From NCBI RefSeq assembly GCF_024139115.2, contig NC_085140.1, positions 332,937,953 through 333,001,952 on the forward strand: a stretch of 64,000 bases of DNA, in the 5' to 3' direction. Shown here piece by piece: positions 45,006-56,591 of the stretch. Origin of the DNA: Armigeres subalbatus. Lineage: Eukaryota > Arthropoda > Insecta > Diptera > Culicidae. Made by a program: the position numbers and the translations under genes. The notes under the pieces were generated by a model. It was not told the origin of the DNA. It was given only the letters and a program-made list of their open reading frames with translations, and did no database searches. Every line of letters starts with the position of its first letter. The first letter of the stretch is position 1.

Positions 45006-46010
45006 CCACTAAGCCCTGCATCAGCCGGAAAAGTTGCAGTTTCCCAGTTTCCAGAATAGTGGATGCAACATTTGCGCAGATAGCACGGGGTCAGCTTTGA
45101 ACATCTCTGCTGAAATGCGATCGACCCCGGCAGCCTGCTTCGGATGCCTGCTTCAATCCCCTGCAATGATGGAGCTTCGGAGTTGACGCGCGTAATGCGT
45201 CGTACCCTTGGCGGCTCATGCCGAGATGTTGATAGTTGGTCGGGCGTCGAAACTTGAAGAAGTTGTTCGAAATGCTCGAACCAACGTTTTAGCTGATCAG
45301 TTGGGTCGGTGAGTAACTGAACTGTCGAGTCTTTCATCGGAATCCTCGGATTCATCATTGCCCCACTCAGGCGTCTTGAGATATCGTGGAGGAGGCGAAT
45401 ATCGACAGTTGTTGCTGCTTTCTCCCCTTCGTCGGCCAGGGAGTTCACCCACGCTCACTTGTCCCGACTGCAGCAGCATTTAACTTCCTTCTTTAGAGCC
45501 GAATACCGTTGACGGGACTAGTATTTGGCTGCTCTGGTTCTCGCCCGCTCTATCGCGGCCTTTTCTTCTCTACGCTCCTCGATTTTTTGTCAGGTTGCAT
45601 CCGTATTCCACTGCTTCCGCTGAGTGCGTATTGCTCACCCAGGCTGTTCTCACTTGTTTCGATAAAGGCATTCTTGGTGGTCTTCTTCTTCTTCTTGTTG
45701 GCCGTCCACTGCTCTTTTACGCTGCCACCTTCCGGAACATCCGCTGCCTGAGTTCCAAGTTCTTCAATGAACGATCTCTTCACAGCTGGATCTTCTAGTC
45801 GGCGTGTGTTGAATCGCCGTCCGAGTCTCTCCTCCCGCCGCTGAATCCGAGCAATGCGTAATCGGATCTCGCCAATTAGAAGGTGATGATTAAACGCGAT
45901 GTCAGCGCTGCGTTTATTCCGGATATCAAAAAGGCTCCGTTTCCATTTTCGGTTGATGCAGATGTGGTCGATTTGATTTACAGTTTGTCTATCACGATCT
46001 ATCAAATGTT
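45006..46010 (-). pseudogene. RTE-clade LINE: endonuclease end, linker and RT start
   Basis: From 46005 the minus strand reads TVNQIDHICINRKWKRSL and NKRSADIAFNHHLLIGEIRL (C-terminal end of the AP endonuclease with the H-H/D-H-type motif), then VRRF-like linker segments with an inserted poly-Lys run (about 45680), and at 45448 DIRLLHDISRRLSGA, LLTDPTDQLKRWFEHFEQLL and SEAPSLQGIEAGIR. It ends in ATFPADAG next to the dispersed repeat. Frameshifts are present near 45500 and the RT core is lost. Confidence 0.8.
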
Positions 46011-46047
46011 AGTCTAGATTTATTGTTAACAGGTGAGATGGTCATGG

Positions 46048-46190
46048 CGTTTTCAAGAACACACCACTCAATACGGAGGCAACGCACAACTGTCATTTTT
46101 ATTATTTCAGCTTTGCGTCGCAGCATGCGTGAAATGATAAAAATGACAGTTGTGCGTTACTTCCGCATCGAATAGTGTGCCCTTGAAAAC
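46048..46190. mobile_element. 143-bp hairpin MITE
   Basis: Arms of about 60 bp start CGTTTTCAAGAACACACCA and end, mirrored, ...GCCCTTGAAAACG. The inner part shares CAACGCACAACTGTCATTTT exactly or nearly so. The loop is only about 20 bases. Confidence 0.9.
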
Positions 46191-46390
46191 GCGAGTTTGG
46201 ATTCCATGAGAAGGGTCCTTAAATAGGATCGGAGCCAGCTGAGCAGAACGTTATTTATGCCTAATTTGTCGAATCGAATGGAAAAAAATAAAAATCGAAT
46301 GGTCGAATGGCAATCTGGTAATTAATTTTATCGAATGCAGCAGAAAGATCTGTGAAGATTGCATCCACCTGAAGGGCACTCTCTATTTGT
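46191..46390 (-). pseudogene. Jockey-clade RT core fragment
   Basis: The minus strand reads ALQVDAIFTDLSAAFDKINY (the first active-site Asp motif of Jockey-type RTs), then after a gap NVLLSWLRSYL. The bordering MITE at 46048-46190 cuts it off. It lies downstream of the C-terminal Jockey fossil, so it is from a separate copy. Confidence 0.7.
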
Positions 46391-46692
46391 CTTTTTTTTC
46401 TTTTACATCTTTTCTATGCATCAACAGATTACAATTAATATCCAAATGATACAATTCGGCTTAAAACTACATCCAACAATAAACTTAAATCCAGGCCTAG
46501 CTACTACTAATTGTCGTTTAGAAGGTGAGAAAAGTTCGTACGGAGAGTGTTACGAGATGAATGGAAATCGAATCCAATGGAGCAGTTATTGAATATACGG
46601 CACATGCTAGTAAATGGCTCATTGTGACCATAATTAGTTCGTCCACCATGAAGAAAGAGGAGAGAACGAGAGCGAAGATTCCTCGGGCTAAC

Positions 46693-46874
46693 CAAGATTT
46701 TTTTATGTACAGGTTATCCGACTTCGTCAGTAGATGGGAATAACCAGCGCGGGGGGGAAACATACCTTTTTAGTGCAAAACGTAAACAAACGAGCATAAA
46801 TTACATACAAAAATCCAAGATGGCTGAGTTGGGGATATTGACAAGTCGGATAACCTGTACATAAAAAAATCTTG
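46693..46874. mobile_element. 182-bp hAT-type MITE with 8-bp target duplication
   Basis: The termini CAAGATTTTTTTATGTACAG and its complement extend over about 32 bp. GGGCTAAC flanks both sides (46685-46692 and 46875-46882). An 8-bp duplication points to hAT, though the CAAGA terminus is not the common form. It interrupts the Jockey fossil between codons Asn-Val and Ser-Pro. Confidence 0.92.
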
Positions 46875-46997
46875 GGGCTAACATTGATTTTTAGCATGGA
46901 AAGCAGTGGGGGACAGTCGATTCTCGATTGCAACAGGTCTGCAATGAATATCGCCCGAGAAGTATTGCGACGGACTGTTAACAGCTCTAAATCTATA

Positions 46998-47237
46998 CAC
47001 ACTTAATTTTTTTACCGGGATCTCAGCAAAATGTTGAACTTTTGCCGAGATTCGCACAGCCGTGCTCCAGCAAACATGTTTTTTGCTGAGATTTCTGTCG
47101 AAATTGCTGAAAATCGGCAAATTATTTGCCGAAAATCAGCTAACAAACGCCATTTTTGCCGGAATATCAATTTTTTATTTTGCTGGCGCACGGCTGTGCG
47201 AGTTTTTGCCGAGCTGCAGAAATAAAAACTAAGTGTG
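46998..47237. mobile_element. 240-bp TA-flanked MITE with CACACTTA ends
   Basis: It starts CACACTTAATTTTTTT and ends CTAAGTGTG, with TA on both sides (46996-46997, 47238-47239). Longer internal arms share TTTGCCGAG and CGCACAGCCGTGC with their complements. It interrupts the Jockey fossil after ...HCKL. The 1.07 kb element at 59070-60134 has the same termini. Confidence 0.92.
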
Positions 47238-49420
47238 TAAGCTTGCAATGGTCTTCATAGCTGGGTAAATTTGAAGGATCTATCCATGGAAGGCGGCGTA
47301 AAGCGAAGCGTATAAATTTGCGTTGAACGGATTCTATTCTAGCAACATTGTTCTGGTAATATGTAGCCCACACTGTGGAACAATATTCTAAAATCGATCT
47401 GACTAAAGAACAATAGAGTGCTTTAAGGCAGTGGACATCATCGAAATGCTTTGCCATTCGGAATATAAAGCCAAAGGTGCGAGAGGCTTTAGAAGTTACG
47501 TACGCAATTTGCTCTCTAAACGTTAGCTTAGAATCTAACATCAGCCCGAGGTCTCTGACAGAAGATTCTCGCCGGAGACTAGTGGAACCGATTTTGTAGT
47601 CGTAGCTAAACACGTCTTATTACAAAGGAAGTGAAGCACGCTAGGTTAGTGGTCGTTGAACATTTGGGCATAAACCCGTGTAGGTCGTTTGAAATGTAGC
47701 GTAGCTTGAAGTCAATTCGCCAAGAACAAAACTCAAAAAGCTTGGAAACGGCGCACGGCGCATCTATTCCCCGATAGTTTGATAAGGTCCTCTTGCAGCA
47801 ATTTTTGAAAACTGAAAATGCATATGACTCCTTCCAGCAAATCGGAAACAGCCGGGAAGTAAACGAGAAGTTGAATACTGCAGCAAGCGGCCTGGCAAGC
47901 GACGTTTAATAACAAGCGATGGGATACCGTCTAAATCGCATTCCGTTGAGGATTTCTTACTAGCAGCTATTATTGGACGGCTGCTGGTCACTGGCAGCGG
48001 AGGATCGACTGCGTTGAGAGGAATAGGGGCTTCCTTACAGCTAGTATCGATTGTGCGTCCTAGTGGAAAACTTGACGACTAGGCTGCAGCGGCCTGATGA
48101 TGATGTCCGGAAGTACTGTGTGATGGTGGTAGGCACGGCATTTTCGAGTGGATTCGCTGGGAATCGGGAAATCTTTTAGACGGATACAGTGATAATGGCT
48201 GAACATACTTGCCAAAAGTTGGTGTCCGGAAGACCCCTTTTCTCCAAACCAACGCGGGCCAGGACGGCTGCTGGTCGCTGGCTGGAATGGCTCGATTGCA
48301 TTCAGTGGATTAGAGGCTTCCTCACAGCTGGTGTCAAAAGTGCCTCCCGGATGAGAACTAGATGAATGCATAGAAGAGACTTGACGTCGCGGAGGAGAAA
48401 TGGTAATTGATTCTTGCAAATGCGGCGATCCTGTTCGTTCGATGAAACTCGGAATCAATTCTAAATAGATGTTAGCAGAGATAACAGAAGTTTGGCTTGG
48501 CGCAAATCGGAAGCTCGGAATAATTTTAGGCGACCAACCAGCAGAGGTTGAGAGTTGATCGGTGATTCTGAAATTTGAATCGGCATCAGCCTTTGTCGAT
48601 AAAAGATGTACTTGCCTTGAATAACAAGTTGGGAGTTCCCAGGGTCAGGACGACTATGGTGAACACTGGCTACTGTAGGCGCGACTGAGTAAGAGGAACT
48701 GGGTACTCCCAAAATGCTTTTATCGTTGCGTCCTTGTGAAGAGGTTGCATGCATCGTGGGTGTCGAATTTAGCTCATTGGTTCCGGAGCAGAGGTTGGTA
48801 TTTGGTTGGTTGGTACACACTGGATGCGCAGTCCTTCACCAGTTTTTCAATAGGTTTGACGCTCGGAAGAATACGATGAAAGTGACAACATTGCTGCCAG
48901 CTCAGGGACTGTAATGACCTCAGTCGGAATGTCATTATTTGTCACTACCTTGGTACCGACAGCGAGTGGTTTGGATGACAGCAGTCCATCTGTACGATGT
49001 CGTTTCAGTGGTGGTTGGCGCAGGCGCCCCCCAGACCTAGGATGAATAGTAGTTGAGTGGACGGTTCCTCGTGATAAACGAGCATTTAGCTCGCCTTGTT
49101 TCCCTGTTTTCTCTCTAAGTTCCGCGTGGGCAAACTCCTGACTCTGAGTGATCAAATTGATCGCGTCTCCAAACGACAAGACGGTGGTTTTGAACCGAAC
49201 TTCATCAATTTCACACATTCGTCACACATCCAGAATATGTTCGGGCTGGTTGGAAACACGTTCACAAGATTTTTACCCAGGTTTGGGTTTGAGCCAGATC
49301 AAATCGATCATTCTGTCGCAGAAGCCCATGCATGTGACAGATTCCTCATCGGCTTAAACTGGCCTTGCACATTTGTAACAAGTAGAAGACACGATGCATT
49401 GAGGGACCAAAACTAGTTCT

Positions 49421-49628
49421 AAATTACAACTGGAACTTGCCATGCTTTTCAACTTTCAAGATTGAAGGCAGCATAGTGATTATCGTGGCTATGTATACAC
49501 GAACTGAAGAAGTAATTGATGATGAAACTACAAAATATGAAAAACCTTGATTTTGACAGAAAAATCCTTAAGATGCGTGACAAGTAGCCGAGTAATGCTC
49601 GATCAAGAGAAGTATAATATCGAACTGC
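49421..49628. other. no recognisable feature
   Basis: Intronic DNA between the Jockey fossil and the next element. Confidence 0.4.
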
Positions 49629-49630
49629 TA

Positions 49631-50513
49631 CCGTGTACGCACCATACTTTGCGCAGTTAAGGAAATGCAAAATTGAATCAACTCGCACAACTTACAGCAA
49701 GTAGCTATCTGCCTGAAATTTTTTCAGTGCTGTAGTATTATTATCATATTATTGTTTGAGAACTAAATTTGGTACAAAAATTTGAAATAAGTAGTAAATT
49801 GAACTTCAAAGCAGCCCCCTTATTATATACCTAACTTTGCGCACATAATTTAGAAAATTTCTAAAACGAAGCAATCGTCTGTCATACAATTTTTACATAT
49901 TTGAGAATATGAGGATGCCCAGCATTATTTTCTTATGGTTTGACATACTTAGTATGTTTTCACGTCTGTTGGTGTATGTACAGCCTCATTCATGTACATT
50001 AGCCACAGCTAATAAAAGTTCTTTTTTGCGTAAACCCTATTCCGACGAGGTATATCATAAATGTTGAAAATATCGAAGAAATACGAGTTGTGCGCAAAAT
50101 TAGGTACACTGTATTGAAAAATTGTTCCTAACATTGCGCATCATATATTTTAACGAAAAATGTAAATAACAAACCAAATTCTCATGAGATGGCTTCAACA
50201 ATATTATAATGATTGGGTCCATGTGTAATCAGTTGTCAGCGAATATAAAAAATACAAAAAATACAGTTTTTCGGGTGGACCGTCACTTGTCATTTATGCT
50301 AAGAACACGCCATTTTGGTCATTTTCACTGTTTTCAGTACAAGTTTCGACTATTAAAATGAAAAATGTGTCATTTAACAGCGAAAAAATGCAGGTACTGT
50401 TATGATAACATGTATATTGTGCTGACAAGTTATAATTATATTTCGAAATTCAATTTAAACGCATTCTATTACAAAAATAACCGCAAAATGCGCAAAGTTG
50501 GGTGCGTGCACGG
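49631..50513. mobile_element. 883-bp TA-flanked element with GCGCAAAGT motifs
   Basis: The ends read CCGTGTACGCACCATACTTT and, reversed from the right, CCGTGCACGCACCCAACTTT; both continue GCGCA. TA lies outside each end (49629-49630, 50514-50515). Further copies of CCTAACTTTGCGCA or its complement occur at 49830, 50090 and 50128. It is a Tc1/mariner-type non-autonomous element with subterminal repeats. No transposase. Confidence 0.88.
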
Positions 50514-50515
50514 TA

Positions 50516-50745
50516 TTAGTGTTGAGTGCAAACTATTTTATAACGAAAGAAAGGCCACCAAATTCGCTCTATATCATGATACAGATCTTGAACCTTTTTA
50601 CTTTTCTGGACATTTTTTTTTCAATTTATGACAATCAAACAAAATTGGACTATTTTTGTTACTGCATCAAAATTCTTTCCATTAGATCAAACAAAAACAT
50701 TATAGCGTTACTAATATAATACAATCCCATCATCTTTACCCATAG
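50516..50745. other. 3' end of the large intron
   Basis: AT-rich DNA leading to the acceptor CATCTTTACCCATAG at 50745. The polypyrimidine tract is short and interrupted. Confidence 0.5.
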
Positions 50746-51990
50746 GACCCACACGGGCGAGAAGCCATACCGGTGCGAATTGTGCAACAGAGATTTCACC
50801 CAATCCTGCAACCTACAGTCGCACTACCGCCGCAATCACGGTGTCGACCCGAAAGTTACCCCTCGTCTGTTCGATCAGATGCGACAGCAGGCTGCTTCCA
50901 GCAATGCTGCCGCCGCCAACTCTTCATCCCCTCAGTGGCCATCACAGCCGTCGGTAACAGTGCGGGCAATGCCGAAGCTCATACCGAAACCGACCGCCCA
51001 GCCATTCCAGTGTTGCGTTTGCGACGAACCATTCTTCGATCGGGACCTGCTACTCATTCACGAGGAAACCCACGTTCCGGAGGCGCCCTTCGAGTGTCGC
51101 TTCTGCACCACGATGTTCACCGAACTCTCCAATCTCAGATCTCACGTCAATGTACACAAGGCCAACTTGAGAGCTCAACCACCGCAGGGCCTCCATCCGA
51201 TACGGCAGTCAACGGCAGGGATTCGAGTGTTTGCCAATGGGCCAGTCGCGCGTAAAATGGAACCGCAGCAGCAAGAAGCGTCCGGGTCCAATGCAGTTCT
51301 GAATTCAAATCAACCGTTTGTCGCGAGCGGTGATGAGCAGCGTCCCTACAAATGCGTCGAATGTTCGGCGAATTTTGAGAAGCACGAGCTCTATTTCCAC
51401 ATGCGAGTGCATCTGAAGCAGAAAAATATATTCTCAAAGAAGAGTCTGAAGTGCGACAAGTGTGAAAAGGTCTTCGAAAAAGAACTGACACTGAAAAAGC
51501 ACATGGATTTGGTCCATCCAATTGTGTCGAGTGTCTCTTCAGGCGATGGATCTTTCCTTCTGGAAGCGCTAAAAACCGACGCTCGATCGCTATCCCCTGT
51601 GGCAACGAAGTCCGGCAAAGTGGAGATCTCTTCGGAAGTGGAAGTGAACGAACCGGATGATGTTATCGAGATCAAGGAAGAACCCGAAAGTGCCCTCGGC
51701 GATGACCAGGTCAATTCAACCGTATCCGATAATCCTATTTTGACGCAGTTATTGAACACGAGTAGCGAACAACCGAATTCTCGCAACGGAACTCCGGTCG
51801 ACGCACCGCCGGTGGACAACGATGTTTCTACAAACGAAGGTGGGTTCGTGATCAGTGCAGTGGCAACGGTGGATCACAGTTTTCTGGAGCGACTTGAACG
51901 GATGGAACAAAGGCAAAAGCAAGAACACATGGACCTGGAAGCCAAACTGGTAGCTCCTTCCGTTAGACGGATGCCTGTGTTAGAGGAAAG
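50746..51990 (+). CDS. C2H2 zinc-finger protein, coding exon 2 (residues 153-567 and part of 568)
   Basis: The acceptor CCCATAG ends at 50745. The exon completes finger 2 and encodes finger 3 (C163-H184), 4 (C242-H262), 5 (C270-H290), 6 (C356-H375) and 7 (C389-H410), separated by Ala/Ser/Pro- and Gln-rich linkers. An IKEEP motif near residue 462 is a second sumoylation-type site. The last part (about 530-560) is charged and probably helical (FLERLERMEQRQKQEHMDLE). The exon ends GGAAAG|GTGAGT in phase 2, before a 63-bp intron. Fingers 4-7 lack canonical TGEKP linkers, which points to a mix of DNA-binding and other fingers. Confidence 0.93.
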
Positions 51991-52053
51991 GTGAGTTATA
52001 TTGTACTATGTGATTGTATTTATATTTTATTGGTCTTTAAACGCCTTCCACAG

Positions 52054-53008
52054 CCTTCGTCGCCCTCCTATAATGGCCCAAAAATCTGCCGCAGCCCCCG
52101 TCAACATCCCGCAGATTATCCATACCGGTCCGTTCCGCTGTTCATTTTGCATGAAGGAATTCAATGAGCACTTTGGCCTGCGGCAACATATTCGTGCCAT
52201 GCACTACTCCGAGAAGCGCCACAAGTGCAAAGAGTGCAACAAAAAGTTCTCCTTGGGCATCAGTTTAGCCATTCACCGTCGTGTTCATACTTCGATCCGG
52301 CCGTTCACCTGCATCGTCTGTTACAAGACCTTTACCCGGTCTACAGCCCTCAACGGACATCTTTCCTCACATTCCTACGGGCGAGTCAAATGCGCAGAAT
52401 GTGATGAAGTGCAACCCAGCGTGTTTAACTACATGAAGCACATTGAAAAGTTCCACCCGGATTTCATGCATAATGTTGCCACCTATCGAACGCAAGCGGA
52501 GACTCTGATGGAACGCCGCCGTCAGTTGATTTTGGAAATCACACAAGGTTTGGCTGAACACCGCTCGGAGATACCCAACGTTTTGGCACGTCTCCGCGGC
52601 GAACTGGCACCTGACTCCAGGAAAAATGACGACGAGGACGAAGTGAGTTCCAGCGAGCAGATTGAGGTGCAACGGGTCCGGCCCGATTCCAGCCAGTCCG
52701 GAGAGGTCAGTTCGGCCTCGGAAGAGCACGAAGCCCGCCGGTCACTGAAACGGGACTCGTTACCAGCGCTGCGAGCCGAGTTGCGTAAGCGACCTCTCCG
52801 TAGCAACACGGCTGCGGACGATCTGGACGATTCGGTGTTGCCTCCATTTAGGAAATCGGCTCGCTCAGCCGGAAGCTCTTCACCTAATCTTAAGCGCCTG
52901 TTGGAGCAGAATAGTTCCAGTTCGTTCGGTTCGGCGGAGAACAGTCGGGAGGCTACTGAACAGGAGATACCACCAGCAGTGTCGGTGAAAAATGAACCAG
53001 CAAATTAG
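52054..53008 (+). CDS. C2H2 zinc-finger protein, coding exon 3 (residues 568-885)
   Basis: The acceptor CTTCCACAG ends at 52053 and the split codon AG|C gives Ser568. Fingers 8 (C597-H618), 9 (C626-H646), 10 (C654-H674) and 11 (C681-H702) follow. Finger 11 has an odd spacing (CAECDEVQPSVF) and lacks the usual Phe, so it may be structural only. Residues 703-740 form a charged helix, and the remainder is Ser/Glu/Arg-rich and probably disordered. The protein ends SVKNEPAN, a third sumoylation-type site (VKNE). Stop TAG at 53006-53008. Confidence 0.93.
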
Positions 53009-53217
53009 GCGGGAAAATTTCACCATGTTTCAATGGAAAGTTGTTTCAATTATTCGCTTCTAAACGCTGTATATATTTAGCTTATTTTGCCAGTAACATC
53101 GAAAAACTACAACCCGACAGAAGAAATTTCACCTAATCATTGACCTCAATTTCATGTAGCGTAAGATATGAATGCACTTAAAAATTGGTATAGTTATAAG
53201 ATATCATAAATCATCGA

Positions 53218-53223
53218 AATAAA
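53218..53223 (+). terminator. poly(A) signal of the zinc-finger gene
   Basis: AATAAA 210 bases after the stop codon, followed by TGTCCCAAACTGTTTATTTTCTG (T/G-rich). This places the mRNA end near 53240 and gives a short 3' untranslated region. Confidence 0.65.
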
Positions 53224-53240
53224 AAAAATGTCCCAAACTG

Positions 53241-53504
53241 TTTATTTTCTGAATCTATTTTTTTGGTTTTTCGTCTTTTATTAAGTAAAATAACTTCTCC
53301 TATTTCCGAATGTACATAAATTTTTAACAAATTCGATTCATTTAAATTATCCTCGAATTGAATTTTGTCAACGTAAACAATAGATAATTATTATAAGGTC
53401 ATTAATGGGATTACGTCAAGTTTTTTATTTTATTTTATTGGTGTACCATATAGGCCTATGTGAATTTGGCCATCATTCATGATACACCCATGATACGTCC
53501 AGGA
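53241..53504. other. downstream flank of the zinc-finger gene
   Basis: AT-rich, no gene. It ends at the target duplication of the hAT element. Confidence 0.5.
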
Positions 53505-53512
53505 TCGTAATA

Positions 53513-56500
53513 TAGAGGTGTGCGCCGCCGCCGCCGACAGTTTTTGGCACGACGCCGCCGCCGACATTTTTGCATCGGCGCGCCGCCGTTTGAAATTTGT
53601 CACGCCGCTGATCTATGATTTTCCACGCCGATTCAAATTTTCAAAGGAAACTCCAAAGATTCAGTGCAAATTCCGTATCATTTCCTGATTGATCTCTACA
53701 ACATCACGTTGAAACTCCAGAGAATTTTTCGTGAAGATACAAATTATTTCCATGAAAATTCCATATAATATCTTGTTTAAATTTTGAAGAGGTCTCCCTA
53801 AATATTTAGCGTGAAAATTGCGAAAAAGTTCCGTTGAAATCCAAAAAAATCTAATTGAAATTGAATTTTTGAATAGAAAATAGTCGTTCGGAAGAAAGCC
53901 ACAATGCTGAAAGTTGTTAGGCCGAATATGTCGTTTAACCGAAAAGACTAATTGGTAAAAACCTACCCGAGCAAAGCTTAAGAGCAAATCGATAACTTGT
54001 TTTAATGTTGTCAAATCATCGATTATGTTTACTTAATTTAATATCTTTTTGGTCGTTTTAACGATTAAAATAACAAGACGTAATAGCAGAAATATCTTAC
54101 TATGACATCCAATCAAGAACTATTCCTGCTGTTGATAAGAGCAAATCGAAAACTAATTTTGATATTGTTTTCCGATAACAAAATAAGTACACCGTTTGAT
54201 GTCATATCATTCAATTTAGTTGAATTTCCTCACTAATCGATTCGTCTTGGGGTCAGCTGTGTTTATATAAATGAACTTTTCGCTGGGAAAGTTGAACAAA
54301 TGCAAAAATACTACGTTTTTATGACTTCTGAAGAAAACCACCAAGCTCTAAATGAAATCGATCTAGAGGGCTACGCTAAGGGGCACTAAGGGGCAGTCCA
54401 TATACCACGTGGACAATTTTCCAGTTTTTCCAGAATATTCATTGAAAATTATTAACTACTTTCAAGTTTCGAGAACTCTTTGGAATTACCAAGAGGAGCT
54501 CTTTGGATTTACCAAAGAAAATAGGGATTTACATGAAAATCTTTTCAAAGTTTTCACGCGAAGTTTTTCCAAATTTCTACAGGAAACGGAAAGTTCCTTT
54601 TGAGTTTCTGTTGAGTATTCTTTGAAATTCACACAGAAAATTGTGACTAGAAAAAAGATGCTTTAACGTTGACTTCCCCAATCTAGATTAATTAAAACGG
54701 TTAGTTTTTTTTATCCTTTATTAGAGTGATTTTTTGCAGGGAGAAGTTCATCACTAATCGGCTAGTTTGGCATAGCCAACTTCAGTGCATCGGACAAATC
54801 GGATTGTTTCTTGGATTTCTTCGGAAAATTCTTTCTATTTTCGATTAGCAATTCTTCGTAAGTTGAATTAACCGAAAGCGACAGACGGCCGAACTGGTAA
54901 TTTGGCCGAAAAATCCGTTTGCCCTAACAGGTTGTCCGGTCGAAACGATCGTTGGCCAAAAATGCCATTTAGCAGAAATAGTTTTTTGACAGAATGTGAT
55001 ATTTGATCGAAAATGTCATTTGGTTCAGCGCGTCATACGTCATACGGGTAATATGGTCAGAAATGGCCATTTGTTTGGCGAACTGGTCTTTTTGACAATT
55101 GACCATTGAACAAAATTCCGTGGCCTCTCTATTTTTAAGTCGATACAGGCCTTAAGGTCAAAAGACATTAAACCAAGTACCATTTAGCAAAACTAAACGT
55201 TTAACGGAAACTGTTATCAGGTCAAAACTGGTTTGACCGAAAATGTAGTTTGGCCGAAAGCAATGGACAGCCAAAAGGAAAATTTGGTCGGACTTGTAAA
55301 AAGTTGTTTACCCTAACAGGTCATTTGGCTGAATATGCCGTTCGGATGAAAATGTCATTTGACCGAATATAGATCATTTGACCAAAAATGCCGTTTGGTC
55401 AAATGTCAAATGTCATTTGGCAGAAAGAGACATTTGGCCCAAAAATGTACTTTATGCAACTTTCTTTGAAAAAAGAATACTCGGATAAACGTTCAATTTG
55501 GCTTAATGGGATTTGGTTAGGCTTTTGGCTTAAAGGACAGTATCGACTTAAAAAGTAGAGAGGTTACGAAATTTCGATCAACGGTCGTTTGAGAATAGGC
55601 CTTTTCAACGTAAATTTCAAGGCCAAATGGATGGATATTTTAGATTAAATTACCCGTTCAGTTATTGACATTTGGCCGTATAACCTGTTGGACTAAACGA
55701 TATTTTAGGACAAATGTTCCATTCTGTCAAACGACCATTTCGGCCAAACAGCATTTTTGGGCCGATGACCTATTCGGCCAACCGACCTGTTATGGAAAAC
55801 TACTTTTTAGGCCAAATTACCAGTTTGACCAACGGAATTTCTTATGGACAATACACTAGTCGTTTGATAACTGCAACATGTTTTCGTTTTAGTTAGCGAA
55901 TGGCGTTCGATAACTGCGACGCATTCTAGACGGCAAACAATTGTCAGACGACGTCAGAATAGTGCAAATGATTGTTCAGCGCTAGGCAGCTATCATCGAC
56001 TTTGACATCGTTTTGAAGCTCAGCTGTTCGATTACTGCGAAACTGGTGTAAGATGTTACTATCGAAATGCGGCTAAAAGCACTGCAGTTAAATGACTTTC
56101 AGTTACCGAACGTCGACTGTACAAAGAATTTCCCCTAGAAATCCAATAATTTCGAACATTCGTTGAGACATTTCGAGACAATTCTTAAGAATTTTCTGTT
56201 TTATCGTTGGCCAAGCCAAACTAGCCGTCTTTATTATTCTAGACTGAGAAACCAACGGTGAAACACCCATCCTTCCAGCCGCACTCTCCTACAATTATCA
56301 ATTTTCTGTGCAAATTTCGAAAAATACTCAACAGAAAATCAACAGGAACTTTTCATAAATTTCCGAAGTTTCTCCTGTAGAAGTTAAGAACATTTTTTTG
56401 TGAAAATTTTGAAGTTTCTCTTAATGTCTTGAAAATATCCCAAAAAAATGCAAAAAATCGCCACGCCGATTCACGCCGCCGCCGCCGCTGGCTATAATGG

Positions 56501-56591
56501 CTTTCGGCGTGACGCCGAAAACGCCGCCGCCGCCGACCAAAATTCTGACAAACGCCGCCGCCGACGAATATCGGACCGGCGTACACCCCTA
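53513..56591. mobile_element. 3.1 kb non-autonomous hAT element with CGCC-rich ends
   Basis: The termini are TAGAGGTGTGCGCCG and, reversed, TAGGGGTGTACGCCG, flanked by the perfect duplication TCGTAATA (53505-53512 and 56592-56599). This is a hAT signature. Both ends carry (GCC)n clusters: 53522-53590 at the left and 56461-56575 at the right. The interior is AT-rich, rich in CATTTGGCCGAAA-type motifs, and has no transposase frame. Confidence 0.93.
53870..55860. repeat. degenerate CATTTGGCCGAAAATG tandem repeat
   Basis: Variants such as ATTTGGCCGAAAAATCC, GCCATTTAGCAGAAA, CATTTGGCAGAAAGA and CATTTGGCCCAAAAATG recur dozens of times, densest between 54890 and 55480. Spacing is irregular, at roughly 16-40 bases. 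The array lies wholly inside the hAT element. Confidence 0.7.

Larger units (their letters stand above)
46507..49420 (-). pseudogene. Jockey-clade LINE fossil (ORF1 and partial ORF2) with two MITE insertions
   Basis: On the minus strand, a CYKC...C..FC PHD-like zinc motif (about 49400-49330) and EVRFKTTVLSFGDAI begin an ORF1-like part, which runs in broken frames with Ser/Pro-rich stretches to about 48060. ORF2 pieces follow: DLDGIPSLVIKR and QEDLIKLSGNRCAV near 47760-47960, then the long frame 47613-47240 (DLGLMLDSKLTFREQI, SKASRTFGFIFRMAKHF, LKALYCSLVRSILEYCSTVW). It continues after the 46998-47237 insertion as IDLELLTVRRNTSRAIF, and after the 46693-46874 insertion as SPRNLRSRSLL and IGFDFHSSRNTLR to the end. 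The order matches the RT C-terminal region of Jockey-type elements. The RT core is deleted. It lies antisense in the zinc-finger gene's intron. Confidence 0.8.

Noticed and set aside
51147..51819. Minus-strand frames of 142-152 residues opposite zinc-finger exon 2
   Set aside because: Shadows of the coding strand. The plus strand has intact C2H2 motifs and phased splice sites.
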